DNA of 64,000 bases, taken from contig DIYO01000009.1 of NCBI GenBank assembly GCA_002427755.1, positions 623,296-687,295 on the forward strand, given 5' to 3'. Origin of the DNA: Roseivirga sp. UBA6052. GTDB lineage: Bacteria > Bacteroidota > Bacteroidia > Cytophagales > Cyclobacteriaceae. The notes beneath the pieces were generated by a model. That model did no database searches. It was not told the origin of the DNA and worked only from the letters and a program-made list of their open reading frames with translations. Positions 24,363-32,201 of this stretch are shown piece by piece; position 1 is the stretch's first letter; every line of letters begins with the position of its first letter. Position numbers and translations under genes: made by a program.

Positions 24363-25763
24363 TCAGTTTTTAAGGCTCCCGATCATATCTCCAGGTCGCA
24401 CCCACTCATCGAACTGCTCAGGAGTCAAGTATCCAAGATTCACGGCCTCTTCCTTGAGGGTTGTACCATTCTCATGCGCTGTTTTTGCAATCTTAGCCGC
24501 CTTCTCATAACCAATTTTGGTATTCAAGGCTGTAACTAACATCAAAGAGTTGTTTACGTGTGCCTCAATACTCTTACGATTAGGTTCAATTCCTATTGCG
24601 CAGTTTAGGTCGAATGAAACGCAAGCATCTCCAATTAATCTTGCAGATTGAAGCAGGTTATATGCCATAACCGGTTTGAATACATTCAATTCATAATGAC
24701 CTTGAGCGCCACCTATGGTTACTGCTACGTCATTTCCCATTACTTGAGCTGCCACCATGGTCATGGCTTCACATTGTGTAGGGTTCACCTTACCCGGCAT
24801 AATTGATGAGCCAGGCTCATTGGCAGGAATAATAATCTCACCGATACCAGATCTAGGGCCAGAGGCTAATAGTCTAATATCATTCGCAATTTTATTGAGA
24901 GATACTGCCAACTGCTTTAAAGCACCATGCGTTTCTACTAATGCATCGTGGGCAGCAAGCGCCTCGAATTTGTTTTCAGCTGAAACGAATGGGAGACCCG
25001 TAAAGTCAGCAATTTTTTCTGCTACCAACTCGGCATACCCTTCGGGTGTATTGATTCCTGTTCCAACGGCAGTTCCACCTAAGGCCAACTCAGATAAGTG
25101 ATCCAATGTATTTCTTAATGCCTTCAATCCATGATCTAATTGAGATACATAACCAGAAAACTCTTGCCCCAGAGTAAGTGGAGTGGCATCCATTAAGTGT
25201 GTTCTACCAATCTTAACCACATCCATAAAAGCATCAGATTTTGCTTTTAGGGTGTTTCTTAATTGCTCAACACCAGGTATGGTTGTCTCAACTACCATTT
25301 TATAAGCAGCGATGTGCATACCTGTAGGGTAAGTATCGTTAGAAGATTGGGATTTGTTAACATCATCATTCGGGTGAATGATCTTATCTCCTTCTCCTAA
25401 GGTATTGCCTGCAATTACATGGGCTCGGTTAGATACCACCTCATTCACATTCATGTTTGATTGGGTACCAGAACCCGTTTGCCATACCACCAATGGAAAC
25501 TGATCATCTAATTTGCCTTCAAGAATCTCATCACATACTTGAGAGATCAAGTCTCTTTTCTCCTCTGTTAATACCCCTAATTGACAGTTTGTATGTGCAG
25601 CTGCTTTCTTTAAATAAGCAAACCCATATACAACCTCTAATGGCATACTTGCCTCAGGGCCTATTTTAAAGTTATTACGAGATCTTTGTGTTTGAGCACC
25701 CCAGTATTTATCAGCAGGTACCTGAACATCTCCCATTGTATCTTTCTCAACTCTATATTCCAT
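24363..25763 (-). CDS. fumC: fumarate hydratase, class II
   Basis: Interconverts fumarate and malate in the TCA cycle; an iron-independent cytoplasmic homotetramer. At 466 residues the length is standard. The catalytic Ser319 lies in the loop PGSSIMPGKVNPTQCEA and the catalytic base His189 in GRTHLMDATPLT; TGSGTQSNMNVNEV (about 96-109) binds substrate. Adenylosuccinate lyase and aspartase share the fold, but the pattern of these loops is that of FumC. It heads the minus-strand run toward recJ, lptB and GH3. A TATTTTCG box (25787-25794) lies 23 bp before its ATG. Confidence 0.97.
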   Translation of the reverse strand: MEYRVEKDTMGDVQVPADKYWGAQTQRSRNNFKIGPEASMPLEVVYGFAYLKKAAAHTNCQLGVLTEEKRDLISQVCDEILEGKLDDQFPLVVWQTGSGTQSNMNVNEVVSNRAHVIAGNTLGEGDKIIHPNDDVNKSQSSNDTYPTGMHIAAYKMVVETTIPGVEQLRNTLKAKSDAFMDVVKIGRTHLMDATPLTLGQEFSGYVSQLDHGLKALRNTLDHLSELALGGTAVGTGINTPEGYAELVAEKIADFTGLPFVSAENKFEALAAHDALVETHGALKQLAVSLNKIANDIRLLASGPRSGIGEIIIPANEPGSSIMPGKVNPTQCEAMTMVAAQVMGNDVAVTIGGAQGHYELNVFKPVMAYNLLQSARLIGDACVSFDLNCAIGIEPNRKSIEAHVNNSLMLVTALNTKIGYEKAAKIAKTAHENGTTLKEEAVNLGYLTPEQFDEWVRPGDMIGSLKN

Positions 25764-25786
25764 GATCGTGATTGATTTAAGCTCCG

Positions 25787-25794
25787 CGAAAATA
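25787..25794 (-). promoter_or_regulatory. -7-like box TATTTTCG of fumC
   Basis: One mismatch from TAnnTTTG on the minus strand, 23 bp before the fumC ATG. Confidence 0.45.
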
Positions 25795-25879
25795 CTTACA
25801 GAACAGTTGTGAATAAAGGAAAAGGTTGTTATTCACCGAATGATTAAAATCATGAAAGAATTTGATCGAGTTCGCAGCA

Positions 25880-25948
25880 CGTTTACCGAGAAGTGGCGTG
25901 CGTTTACCGATATCTATCAACTAAAAGTAAGCTTCTAGGGTACATTTG
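25880..25948 (+). promoter_or_regulatory. promoter with 21-bp-phased CGTTTACCGA direct repeats (candidate LytTR site)
   Basis: CGTTTACCGA occurs at 25880-25889 and 25901-25910, exactly 21 bp apart. The perfect -7 box TACATTTG is at 25941-25948. The second GTT lies 39 bp before the -7 box, the same as at the two ACAGTT promoters near 28.7 and 31.4 kb. No TTTG is seen at -33, which fits an activator-dependent promoter. The likely regulator is the LytTR protein encoded at 27916-28665. Confidence 0.65.
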
Positions 25949-25986
25949 TATAGTCAAAAACAACAAAGCAACGCGGTTAAGGTCAA

Positions 25987-26013
25987 GTCTCTTCCCGGTG
26001 GTTCGGGAGAGAC
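25987..26013 (+). promoter_or_regulatory. 5' leader hairpin
   Basis: GTCTCT (25987-25992) and CCCG pair with CGGG and AGAGAC (26008-26013) around a 6-nt loop, with one bulged T. It lies in the leader of about 110 nt between the -7 box at 25941 and the ATG at 26066. No T run follows, so it is not a terminator. Confidence 0.45.
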
Positions 26014-26065
26014 AAAAGCCCAAAGCTTAAAAACTCAAAAACAACAACAGTATAAACTTACAGTC

Positions 26066-26770
26066 ATGGACTCTAAAATGAATAAAAGAATTTTTGTAGG
26101 AGCTGCCTTCTTAATTATAGGGGTACTTCTTACGCTTGATAACCTGAACATTTTCAGGTTCGAGTTACCTGATTACTTCTTCGGGTGGTACTCAATCTTA
26201 ATTATCGTAGGTCTCTTCCTAACTTTCGCTAGAGAGAAAGTAGGTTTTGGAATAACACTCTTAATTATTGGTGGACTCTTCTTTTTAGATGAAATGTCCT
26301 ACTACTACTACTGGAACTTCGAAATCAGAGACTTCTTTGACTTATGGCCTTTAATCTTAGTAGCAATTGGTATCTCGCTTATTGTTAAAAGAAACAGAAT
26401 TGAAGGCGAAAAAAAGGACTTGGGTGATGATTCAGATTATGTAGATGAACTAGCTGTATTCTCAGGTTCAGAAAGAATTATCACCTCAAAATCCTTCAAG
26501 GGAGGTAAACTGACGTCAATCTTCGGAGGCACAATGTTAAATCTGAATAATGCAGATTTAGACTGGGGCACAAATGTTTTGGATGTATTTGTAATGTTCG
26601 GAGGTAGTGATATCAGAGTTCCTTCTGATATGAATGTGAAAGTAAAGGTTACCGCCATATTCGGTGGGTTCTCAGATGAGAGAAAAGTAATTAACGAAAA
26701 CGAAGCCAATGACGGCAAAGAGTTAGTAATTAATGGCTTAGTACTCTTCGGGGGTGGTGAAGTAAAATAA
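26066..26770 (+). CDS. LiaF-like membrane protein (DUF5668 region plus C-terminal domain)
   Basis: A membrane protein of the LiaF/toast-rack type found beside LytS/LytTR and other envelope-stress systems. The N-terminus carries four short hydrophobic helices with the FVGAAFLIIGVLLTLDNLNI pattern of DUF5668, and the C-terminal beta domain has repeated FGG turns (SIFGGTMLNLN, VMFGGSDIRVPSD, AIFGGFSDERK). I place the start at the ATG at 26066 (or 26078). An in-frame TTG at 25946 lies inside the promoter's -7 box and would add a Gln/Lys-rich leader. It is followed by a terminator and then a kinase-regulator pair. Confidence 0.82.
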   Translation: MDSKMNKRIFVGAAFLIIGVLLTLDNLNIFRFELPDYFFGWYSILIIVGLFLTFAREKVGFGITLLIIGGLFFLDEMSYYYYWNFEIRDFFDLWPLILVAIGISLIVKRNRIEGEKKDLGDDSDYVDELAVFSGSERIITSKSFKGGKLTSIFGGTMLNLNNADLDWGTNVLDVFVMFGGSDIRVPSDMNVKVKVTAIFGGFSDERKVINENEANDGKELVINGLVLFGGGEVK

Positions 26771-26845
26771 AAAGCTATGCGCTACACGCTTCAAGTGTTA
26801 AAACTTGGAGCGTGAGGCTTGAGGCTTGAAGCATTTTTTTTAATT

Positions 26846-26866
26846 TCCGCTTAGGCGGATTTTTTT
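26846..26866 (+). terminator. terminator directly abutting the kinase start codon
   Basis: TCCGC (26846-26850) pairs with GCGGA (26855-26859) around TTAG, followed by seven T residues ending at 26866. The kinase ATG begins at 26867. A second inverted repeat (ACGCTTCAAGT with ACTTGGAGCGT) precedes it. Confidence 0.65.
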
Positions 26867-27919
26867 ATGAACCACCCTTTCATACAGAATAATAATATCT
26901 ACAAATACCTGATTGCTTGGCTGCTTATCTCAGGTATTTATGCATTAGCACTACACTTCTTCTATGACTTTGAATGGGTAATTGCCATTGAAGACAGTTT
27001 AGTCTTCAACCTACTTTTTTCCCTTTTTGGCTTATCCTATTGGTTCAATATCAGATATAGTCCTCTAGACAAATCACAAGTCTTTAACATTGCCATAAGC
27101 CATATAGTAGTAGGAATACTTAGTGTTTCACTTGGGGTATTTCTTTCTAGAACCGCCTTAATGAGATTAGCAACAGATGAAGAATACTTACAATATCTGG
27201 AAGACTCTTTGGTATGGAGAAGCGGGCTGGGCGTAATGTATTATGCGGTTACTATTCTTATCTATTATCTAATTATCTATTACGATGATCTGGCAAACAA
27301 GAATAAGCAGCGAGCCCAATTAGAAACCATGCTCAAAAGTTCGGAGCTGGAAATGCTTAAATATCAAATCAATCCTCACTTTATCTTTAATAGCCTCAAT
27401 TCGATTTCCTCTTTAACCATAATTTCTCCTGAAAGGGCTAGAGAAATGATCGTTAAACTCTCTGACTTTCTACGTTACTCCTTGGGAAAAGAGAACGACC
27501 AGATGACCACTGTTAAGGAAGAGTTAGATAATATTCTACTCTATTTAGATATAGAAAAAGTGCGTTTTGGAGACCGATTGAAAGTTGAAACACAGATTGA
27601 AAAAGAAGCTCAACACTTTCAGCTTCCTAATTTGATTCTTCAACCGCTCTTTGAAAACGCAATCAAACATGGTATTTATGAAAGTTTGGATGATGTAACC
27701 ATTCAACTTGAAGCGAAAAAAGATGGTGATGTGCTTCGATTAAAGGTCACTAATCATTACGACCCCAATGCGGTAACAAAGAAGGGTAAGGGAATTGGTT
27801 TAAAGAACGTGAGAGAAAGACTAGAACTGATTTACAGTACGCCACAATTGCTTCATATCGAAAAGTCAGATAACTTATTCACCGTTCAATTGGATATTCC
27901 GCAAAGCATTAGCGAATGA
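26867..27919 (+). CDS. LytS-type sensor histidine kinase (system 1)
   Basis: A 350-residue inner-membrane histidine kinase. Residues 12-140 hold about four membrane helices with little extracellular sequence, so the signal is probably sensed in the membrane. The His_kinase domain has the phosphorylated His171 in YQINPHFIFNSLNSIS. The ATPase part includes LQPLFENAIKHGI (N box) and GKGIGLKNVRERL (G box). The last 4 bp overlap the response regulator start. The ATG directly follows a terminator, so expression may depend on readthrough from the LiaF-like gene. Confidence 0.92.
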   Translation: MNHPFIQNNNIYKYLIAWLLISGIYALALHFFYDFEWVIAIEDSLVFNLLFSLFGLSYWFNIRYSPLDKSQVFNIAISHIVVGILSVSLGVFLSRTALMRLATDEEYLQYLEDSLVWRSGLGVMYYAVTILIYYLIIYYDDLANKNKQRAQLETMLKSSELEMLKYQINPHFIFNSLNSISSLTIISPERAREMIVKLSDFLRYSLGKENDQMTTVKEELDNILLYLDIEKVRFGDRLKVETQIEKEAQHFQLPNLILQPLFENAIKHGIYESLDDVTIQLEAKKDGDVLRLKVTNHYDPNAVTKKGKGIGLKNVRERLELIYSTPQLLHIEKSDNLFTVQLDIPQSISE

Positions 27920-28665
27920 GCATAAGAACTATAATTGTAGACGATGAAAGCCTAGCTAGAGACCTGATCAAGGCCTTTCTGAAAAACCATCCTGAAATTG
28001 AAGTGATTAAGGAATGTGGTGATGGCTTTGAAGGCTTGAAGGCAATACAGGAAGAAAAGCCAGATATGATCTTTCTCGATGTTCAAATGCCCAAAATAAC
28101 CGGCTTTGAATTGTTAGAATTATTGGAAAACCCACCTGTTGTAATCTTCAGTACTGCTTTCGATCAATATGCCATAAAAGCGTTTGAAATGAATGCGACA
28201 GACTACCTACTTAAACCTTATTCAGAACAGCGCTTTTCTGAAGCTGTTCAAAAAGCAATTCAGAAGGTAGGAAACACCCAAGTGGTTAAAAAAGAGCTAG
28301 AGGGCATTCAAGAGTCAAGAGCTGAGAATGATGAATCTCTGGATAGGATTGTGGTAAAAACCGGAAACAAAATCCAGATTCTTCCTCTAGAAAGCATTAG
28401 CCATTTCGAAGCACAAGATGATTACGTTGCTATACATTCTGAAAAAGGGAAGTTTCTAAAACTTATGCGCATGAAGCATTTAGAGAATAACCTTAGCGAA
28501 CAAGATTTTGTGCGTATCCACAGGTCTCATATTGTAAGTGTCAAGCAAATAGAAAAACTCGAGCTTTATGAGAAGGACTCTTACCTCCTCACGTTAAAAA
28601 CCGGATCTAAACTACCGGTTAGTCGCAGTGGGCATACGCGATTGAAAGAGGTTCTAAAGTACTAG
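27916..28665 (+). CDS. LytTR response regulator (system 1)
   Basis: A 249-residue transcription factor. The receiver domain (1-120) has the acidic pocket IVDDE, phospho-acceptor Asp55 (FLDVQMP) and the LLKPY lysine. The C-terminal LytTR DNA-binding domain is about residues 145-249, with FEAQDDYVAIHSE and FVRIHRSHIVSVKQIEKL. LytTR proteins bind two direct repeats about 21 bp apart as dimers. It is coupled to the kinase by a 4-bp overlap. Its own target is probably the CGTTTACCGA repeat promoter at 25880, by position. Confidence 0.94.
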   Translation: MSIRTIIVDDESLARDLIKAFLKNHPEIEVIKECGDGFEGLKAIQEEKPDMIFLDVQMPKITGFELLELLENPPVVIFSTAFDQYAIKAFEMNATDYLLKPYSEQRFSEAVQKAIQKVGNTQVVKKELEGIQESRAENDESLDRIVVKTGNKIQILPLESISHFEAQDDYVAIHSEKGKFLKLMRMKHLENNLSEQDFVRIHRSHIVSVKQIEKLELYEKDSYLLTLKTGSKLPVSRSGHTRLKEVLKY

Positions 28666-28678
28666 ATAGGATATACCT

Positions 28679-28749
28679 ACAGTTCATCTTCTTAATTCTA
28701 CAGTTGGGTAAGTAAATTTTTTGAGGCGACTATGACCTGAGCAACTTTG
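28679..28749 (+). promoter_or_regulatory. LytTR-type promoter with ACAGTT repeats (DUF2141/TonB receptor genes)
   Basis: ACAGTTCAT (28679-28687) and ACAGTTGGG (28700-28708) both fit the published LytTR half-site pattern [TA][AC][CA]GTTN[AG][TG] and are 21 bp apart. A TTTG at 28720-28723 and a -7-like CAACTTTG at 28742-28749 follow. The 31.4 kb promoter has the same elements at identical spacing. Confidence 0.75.
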
Positions 28750-28779
28750 TGTCAACAAAACTCAGAAACATAGTCAATC

Positions 28780-29217
28780 ATGAAAACATTAATCACAATT
28801 GTAATCGCAGCTAGCCTCTTTATTGGTAGCACACTTCCAAAAGAAAATACAACAACGCTTACAGTAACCGTTGACGGCATTCGCAACACAGATGGCTGGG
28901 TAGGCTTAGCTCTTTATGATAGCGAGGGTGAATTTTTAGGTGAAGGCTCTTTTGCTGAAAAAGAATTAGAAGCAGGTTCTACATTAGAATTCGTATTTGA
29001 AGACATTCCTAATGGCACTTATGCCATTGCGGCCATTCACGATGAAAATGGAAATGGCGACCTAGACACCAACGAATACGGTATGCCTACAGAAGGCTTT
29101 GGTTTTTCAAACGAAGCACAAGCAACCATGGGGCCTCCAAGCTTCGATGAAGCTTCATTCGAAGTAGACGGTGAGACAGAGCACTATATCGAAATGGTTT
29201 ATATGGGTGGCTACTAA
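28780..29217 (+). CDS. DUF2141 secreted protein
   Basis: A 145-residue exported protein of the DUF2141 family. The signal region is residues 1-20 (IVIAASLFIGSTLP). The remainder is a beta-sandwich with TVDGIRNTDGWVGLALYDSE, NGTYAIAAIHDENGNGDLDTN and a C-terminal FGFSNEA segment; the DENGNGDLDTN loop looks able to bind calcium. Function is unknown; members commonly sit beside outer-membrane receptors. The TonB receptor starts 33 bp downstream and both follow the LytTR-type promoter. Confidence 0.9.
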   Translation: MKTLITIVIAASLFIGSTLPKENTTTLTVTVDGIRNTDGWVGLALYDSEGEFLGEGSFAEKELEAGSTLEFVFEDIPNGTYAIAAIHDENGNGDLDTNEYGMPTEGFGFSNEAQATMGPPSFDEASFEVDGETEHYIEMVYMGGY

Positions 29218-29250
29218 GCGTAAGCCCGAAGGTCAAAAAACACTAAGGTC

Positions 29251-31410
29251 ATGCTCAAACACTTTACAATTCTCCTTTTATTCTTTACCACTTTCACTTA
29301 TGGTCAAACTACCTTAAGTGGAGTGGTAAAAGATGGTTCAGGATTAACAATTCCTGGTGCCAATGTTTATCTCAAAGACTCCTTCGATGGTGATGTCAGT
29401 TCACCTGAAGGAACGTTTAACTTTACTACAGAATTGAACGGTCAACAGACGCTCATTGTCAGTTTTGTTGGGTTCAAACCTTATGAGAAAGCCATATTAC
29501 TTAATGCTGATGCTCTTAGAATTGAGGTTATACTTCAAGAAGAAATAAACAAGGTTGATGGCGTAACGATTACCGCAGGTGCCTACACCAGCAGCGATGT
29601 AAAAAAGAACACGGTACTAAAACCCTTGGATATTGTGACAACAGCTAGTGCAGCAGGAGACATCATTGGTGCCATTAACACACTACCTGGCACTGCTACA
29701 GTAGGTGAATCAGGTAGGCTGTTTGTACGAGGCGGAGAAGGCTATGAAACAAAGGTATTTATCGATGGGCTAGAAGTAAGAAATGCCTTCAATGCCACGG
29801 TTCCAAATGTACCGACAAGAGGAAGATTTAGTCCATTCTTATTCAAAGGCACAAGCTTTAGCACAGGTGGATATTCAGCAGAATATGGCCAAGCCCTATC
29901 CTCGGCATTGGTACTCAACTCAAATGACTTTCCTACAGAAACACAAACGGATATTTCCATAATGTCTGTAGGTGGAGATATTGCTCATACTAAAGCTTGG
30001 GACAAAACCAGTTTCTCAGCCAAAGTGCAAGCCACAGATCTAAGGCCATATCAAAACATTATTCAGCAGAATTTCGATTGGGAAGAGGCCCCGAATTCAG
30101 TGGGTACAGAGTTCGTGGTTCGCCACAAGGTGAATAAGGATGGCCTATTTAAACTCTATGTCAACTCTGATCAATCTAAAATGAGCCTTCGCCAGACCAA
30201 TTTAGATTCTGGACTACAAGACACTATTGGAATAGATAATGACTACCTCTACATCAACGCAAATTACCGAGATATTCTTAACAAAAAATGGAGCCTGAAA
30301 GGTGGTGTCTCAATCACCAACGATAGGAGTGATTTCAGACTGAACCAAGACGTATTCGATCAGCGAGAATTGAGCATGCATTCTAAGCTGACGGCACAAT
30401 GGGATGCTAGTGAGAAAGTATCTCTTAATATGGGTACCGAGTGGTTTAATAGGGCATTCGATCAATCGGTAAGGTTTGGGAATACTAGAACAATTAACAG
30501 AAGCTTTGACGATCATCTTATGTCAAACTTTGTTGAAGCGGATTATTTCGCATCCAACAAGTTCGTATTCAGGGCAGGGGTCAGAAGTGAATATACATCA
30601 CTCACGCAACAGCACTTTCTAAACCCACGACTGGCTATGTCTTACAAGCTTAAAAATGAGGGTCAATTCTCATTGGCTTATGGCCAATTTGTACAGGCTC
30701 CTCAAAACGAATTCAGCGTAGTACAACCAAACCTGACACCGGAAAAAGCCGAACACTTTATCCTTAACTATCAGATGATTAAGAATAAACGAGTTTTTCG
30801 AGTTGAAACCTATTACAAGGCTTATGATGATTTAGTAAAATTTCAAACACTGAACGACTTCAACCCAGATAACTATAATAACCTTGGCTTTGGTGAGGCC
30901 AAAGGGCTAGACATATTCTGGAGAGACAATGCAACCTTCAAAAACACTGATTATTGGGTCTCTTATTCGTATGTAGATGCTGAGAGAGATTATCAAAACT
31001 TCAATCAGGTGGCGAGGCCACCCTTTCTATCAGAGCATAACTTCTCTGTTGTCGTAAAACACTTTGTGGAATCATTGAGAACTCAATTTGGAGCGACATA
31101 CAACTATGCCTCTTCAAGGCTCTACCATAACCCTAATCTAGATGGATTTCAAAACAGTCAGACTCCGTCTTTCCAAGATGTTAGCGTAAATGCGGCTATT
31201 CTTCTCAAACAGAATATTATTCTCTATTTATCATCATCGAATGTCTTTGGCCGAGACAATATATTCGGATATGAGTATGCTACCACGCCTAATGATCAAG
31301 GTGTATTTACCGAAAGAGAAATAGGGCAAGCGGCTAAAAGGTTCGTGTTTTTCGGACTCTTTATCACGCTTACAAAGGATAAACAAGTCAACCAATTAGA
31401 TAACCTATAA
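29251..31410 (+). CDS. TonB-dependent outer-membrane receptor
   Basis: A 719-residue outer-membrane receptor that takes up a ligand with energy from TonB/ExbBD. It has a Sec signal (1-18, ending TYGQ), a carboxypeptidase-like regulatory domain (about 20-100, LSGVVKDGSGLTIPGANVYL), a plug domain (about 125-225, GRLFVRGGEGYETKVFIDGL) and a beta-barrel to the C-terminus. There is no SusD partner, so it is not a classic polysaccharide-utilisation pair; the ligand could be a metal complex, peptide or cofactor. It is probably co-transcribed with the DUF2141 gene under a LytTR-type promoter. Confidence 0.93.
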   Translation: MLKHFTILLLFFTTFTYGQTTLSGVVKDGSGLTIPGANVYLKDSFDGDVSSPEGTFNFTTELNGQQTLIVSFVGFKPYEKAILLNADALRIEVILQEEINKVDGVTITAGAYTSSDVKKNTVLKPLDIVTTASAAGDIIGAINTLPGTATVGESGRLFVRGGEGYETKVFIDGLEVRNAFNATVPNVPTRGRFSPFLFKGTSFSTGGYSAEYGQALSSALVLNSNDFPTETQTDISIMSVGGDIAHTKAWDKTSFSAKVQATDLRPYQNIIQQNFDWEEAPNSVGTEFVVRHKVNKDGLFKLYVNSDQSKMSLRQTNLDSGLQDTIGIDNDYLYINANYRDILNKKWSLKGGVSITNDRSDFRLNQDVFDQRELSMHSKLTAQWDASEKVSLNMGTEWFNRAFDQSVRFGNTRTINRSFDDHLMSNFVEADYFASNKFVFRAGVRSEYTSLTQQHFLNPRLAMSYKLKNEGQFSLAYGQFVQAPQNEFSVVQPNLTPEKAEHFILNYQMIKNKRVFRVETYYKAYDDLVKFQTLNDFNPDNYNNLGFGEAKGLDIFWRDNATFKNTDYWVSYSYVDAERDYQNFNQVARPPFLSEHNFSVVVKHFVESLRTQFGATYNYASSRLYHNPNLDGFQNSQTPSFQDVSVNAAILLKQNIILYLSSSNVFGRDNIFGYEYATTPNDQGVFTEREIGQAAKRFVFFGLFITLTKDKQVNQLDNL

Positions 31411-31420
31411 GCAATTCCAT

Positions 31421-31491
31421 ACAGTTCATCCTACACTTTCAACAGTTCGGTAGCTTAATTTTTTAGGGCCCTTAAGCTGAATATACCTTTG
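31421..31491 (+). promoter_or_regulatory. LytTR-type promoter with ACAGTT repeats (upstream of system 2)
   Basis: ACAGTTCAT (31421-31429) and ACAGTTCGG (31442-31450) are 21 bp apart. TTTA at 31462-31465 stands at -33 and a perfect TACCTTTG at 31484-31491 is the -7 box. Sequence identity with the 28.7 kb promoter extends around these elements, including AATTTTTT and AACTCAGAAA. Confidence 0.78.
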
Positions 31492-31510
31492 GGATACAAA
31501 CTCAGAAATC

Positions 31511-32155
31511 ATGAAAAAAATAACTCTAATCATCGGAATCATTGTGGCAACATTCTCGCTTCAAGCACAAAGCCAAGAAGCTTATATGAAAGCTATGGGT
31601 AAGGCACTTACAGAGATGGGTAAGGCCCAAAAGTTTGAAGATTACCAACAAGTAGCAGCCCAGTTTGAAAGAATTTCGGCTCGAGCATCCAACCAATGGC
31701 ACCCTAGTTATTATGCAGCACTAGCCTACATAAATATGTCAATGAGAGCAGAAGGCATTAGCGAAAAAGACAAATGGACCAATAAATCTCAAGAGTTTAT
31801 CGATCAAGCAAAAGGGACTGCACCAAACAATGCTGAAATAGTTGCTCTTCAAGGCTTTCAGCATATGATTGTTTTATCTGCCGACCCAAACTCTAGAGGA
31901 CAAATGCTTTCTCCAAAAGCAATGCAAGCATTGGGTCAAGCCGTAAGTATGGATCCTACTAACCCAAGAGCAAACAGCTTTATGGCACAAATGGAACACG
32001 GTATGGCACAATACTTTGGCTCGTCTACAGCTAATGCTTGTGCAAGAGCACAAAAAGCCTTGGAGCTGTTTAATGCTCAATCTGAAGAAACCAGTTTAGA
32101 CCCTTCTTGGGGTAAAAGTACCGCAGAGCAGCTTGTTCAACAATGTAGCAACTAG
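31511..32155 (+). CDS. secreted helical-repeat (TPR-like) protein
   Basis: A 214-residue exported protein with signal residues 1-20 (ending FSLQAQ). The rest is helical with TPR-like spacing (WHPSYYAALAYINMSMRAEG, APNNAEIVALQGFQHMIVL, DPTNPRANSFMAQMEHGMAQ), then a Cys pair (NACARAQKAL and VQQCSN). I do not recognise a defined family. It is the first gene after a LytTR-type promoter and lies 46 bp upstream of the system 2 kinase, so it may be a periplasmic partner of that system. Confidence 0.8.
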   Translation: MKKITLIIGIIVATFSLQAQSQEAYMKAMGKALTEMGKAQKFEDYQQVAAQFERISARASNQWHPSYYAALAYINMSMRAEGISEKDKWTNKSQEFIDQAKGTAPNNAEIVALQGFQHMIVLSADPNSRGQMLSPKAMQALGQAVSMDPTNPRANSFMAQMEHGMAQYFGSSTANACARAQKALELFNAQSEETSLDPSWGKSTAEQLVQQCSN

Positions 32156-32201
32156 TGTTAGCCTCTCTTCTAAAAAGCGCAGAATTAACTAGATTTAGAA
32201 A

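Noticed and set aside
25801..25830. Additional ACAGTT-like site upstream of the LiaF-like gene
   Set aside because: One ACAGTTGTG is present near 25803, but there is no partner 21 bp away and no matching distance to the -7 box.
25946..26065. N-terminal extension of the LiaF-like gene from a TTG at 25946
   Set aside because: The TTG lies within the promoter's TACATTTG box, and the extra 40 residues are Gln/Lys-rich with no family support. The ATG at 26066 is preferred.
26437..26718. Minus-strand open frame within the LiaF-like gene
   Set aside because: Antisense shadow: low-complexity Ser/Pro-rich product, no start signal and no independent context.
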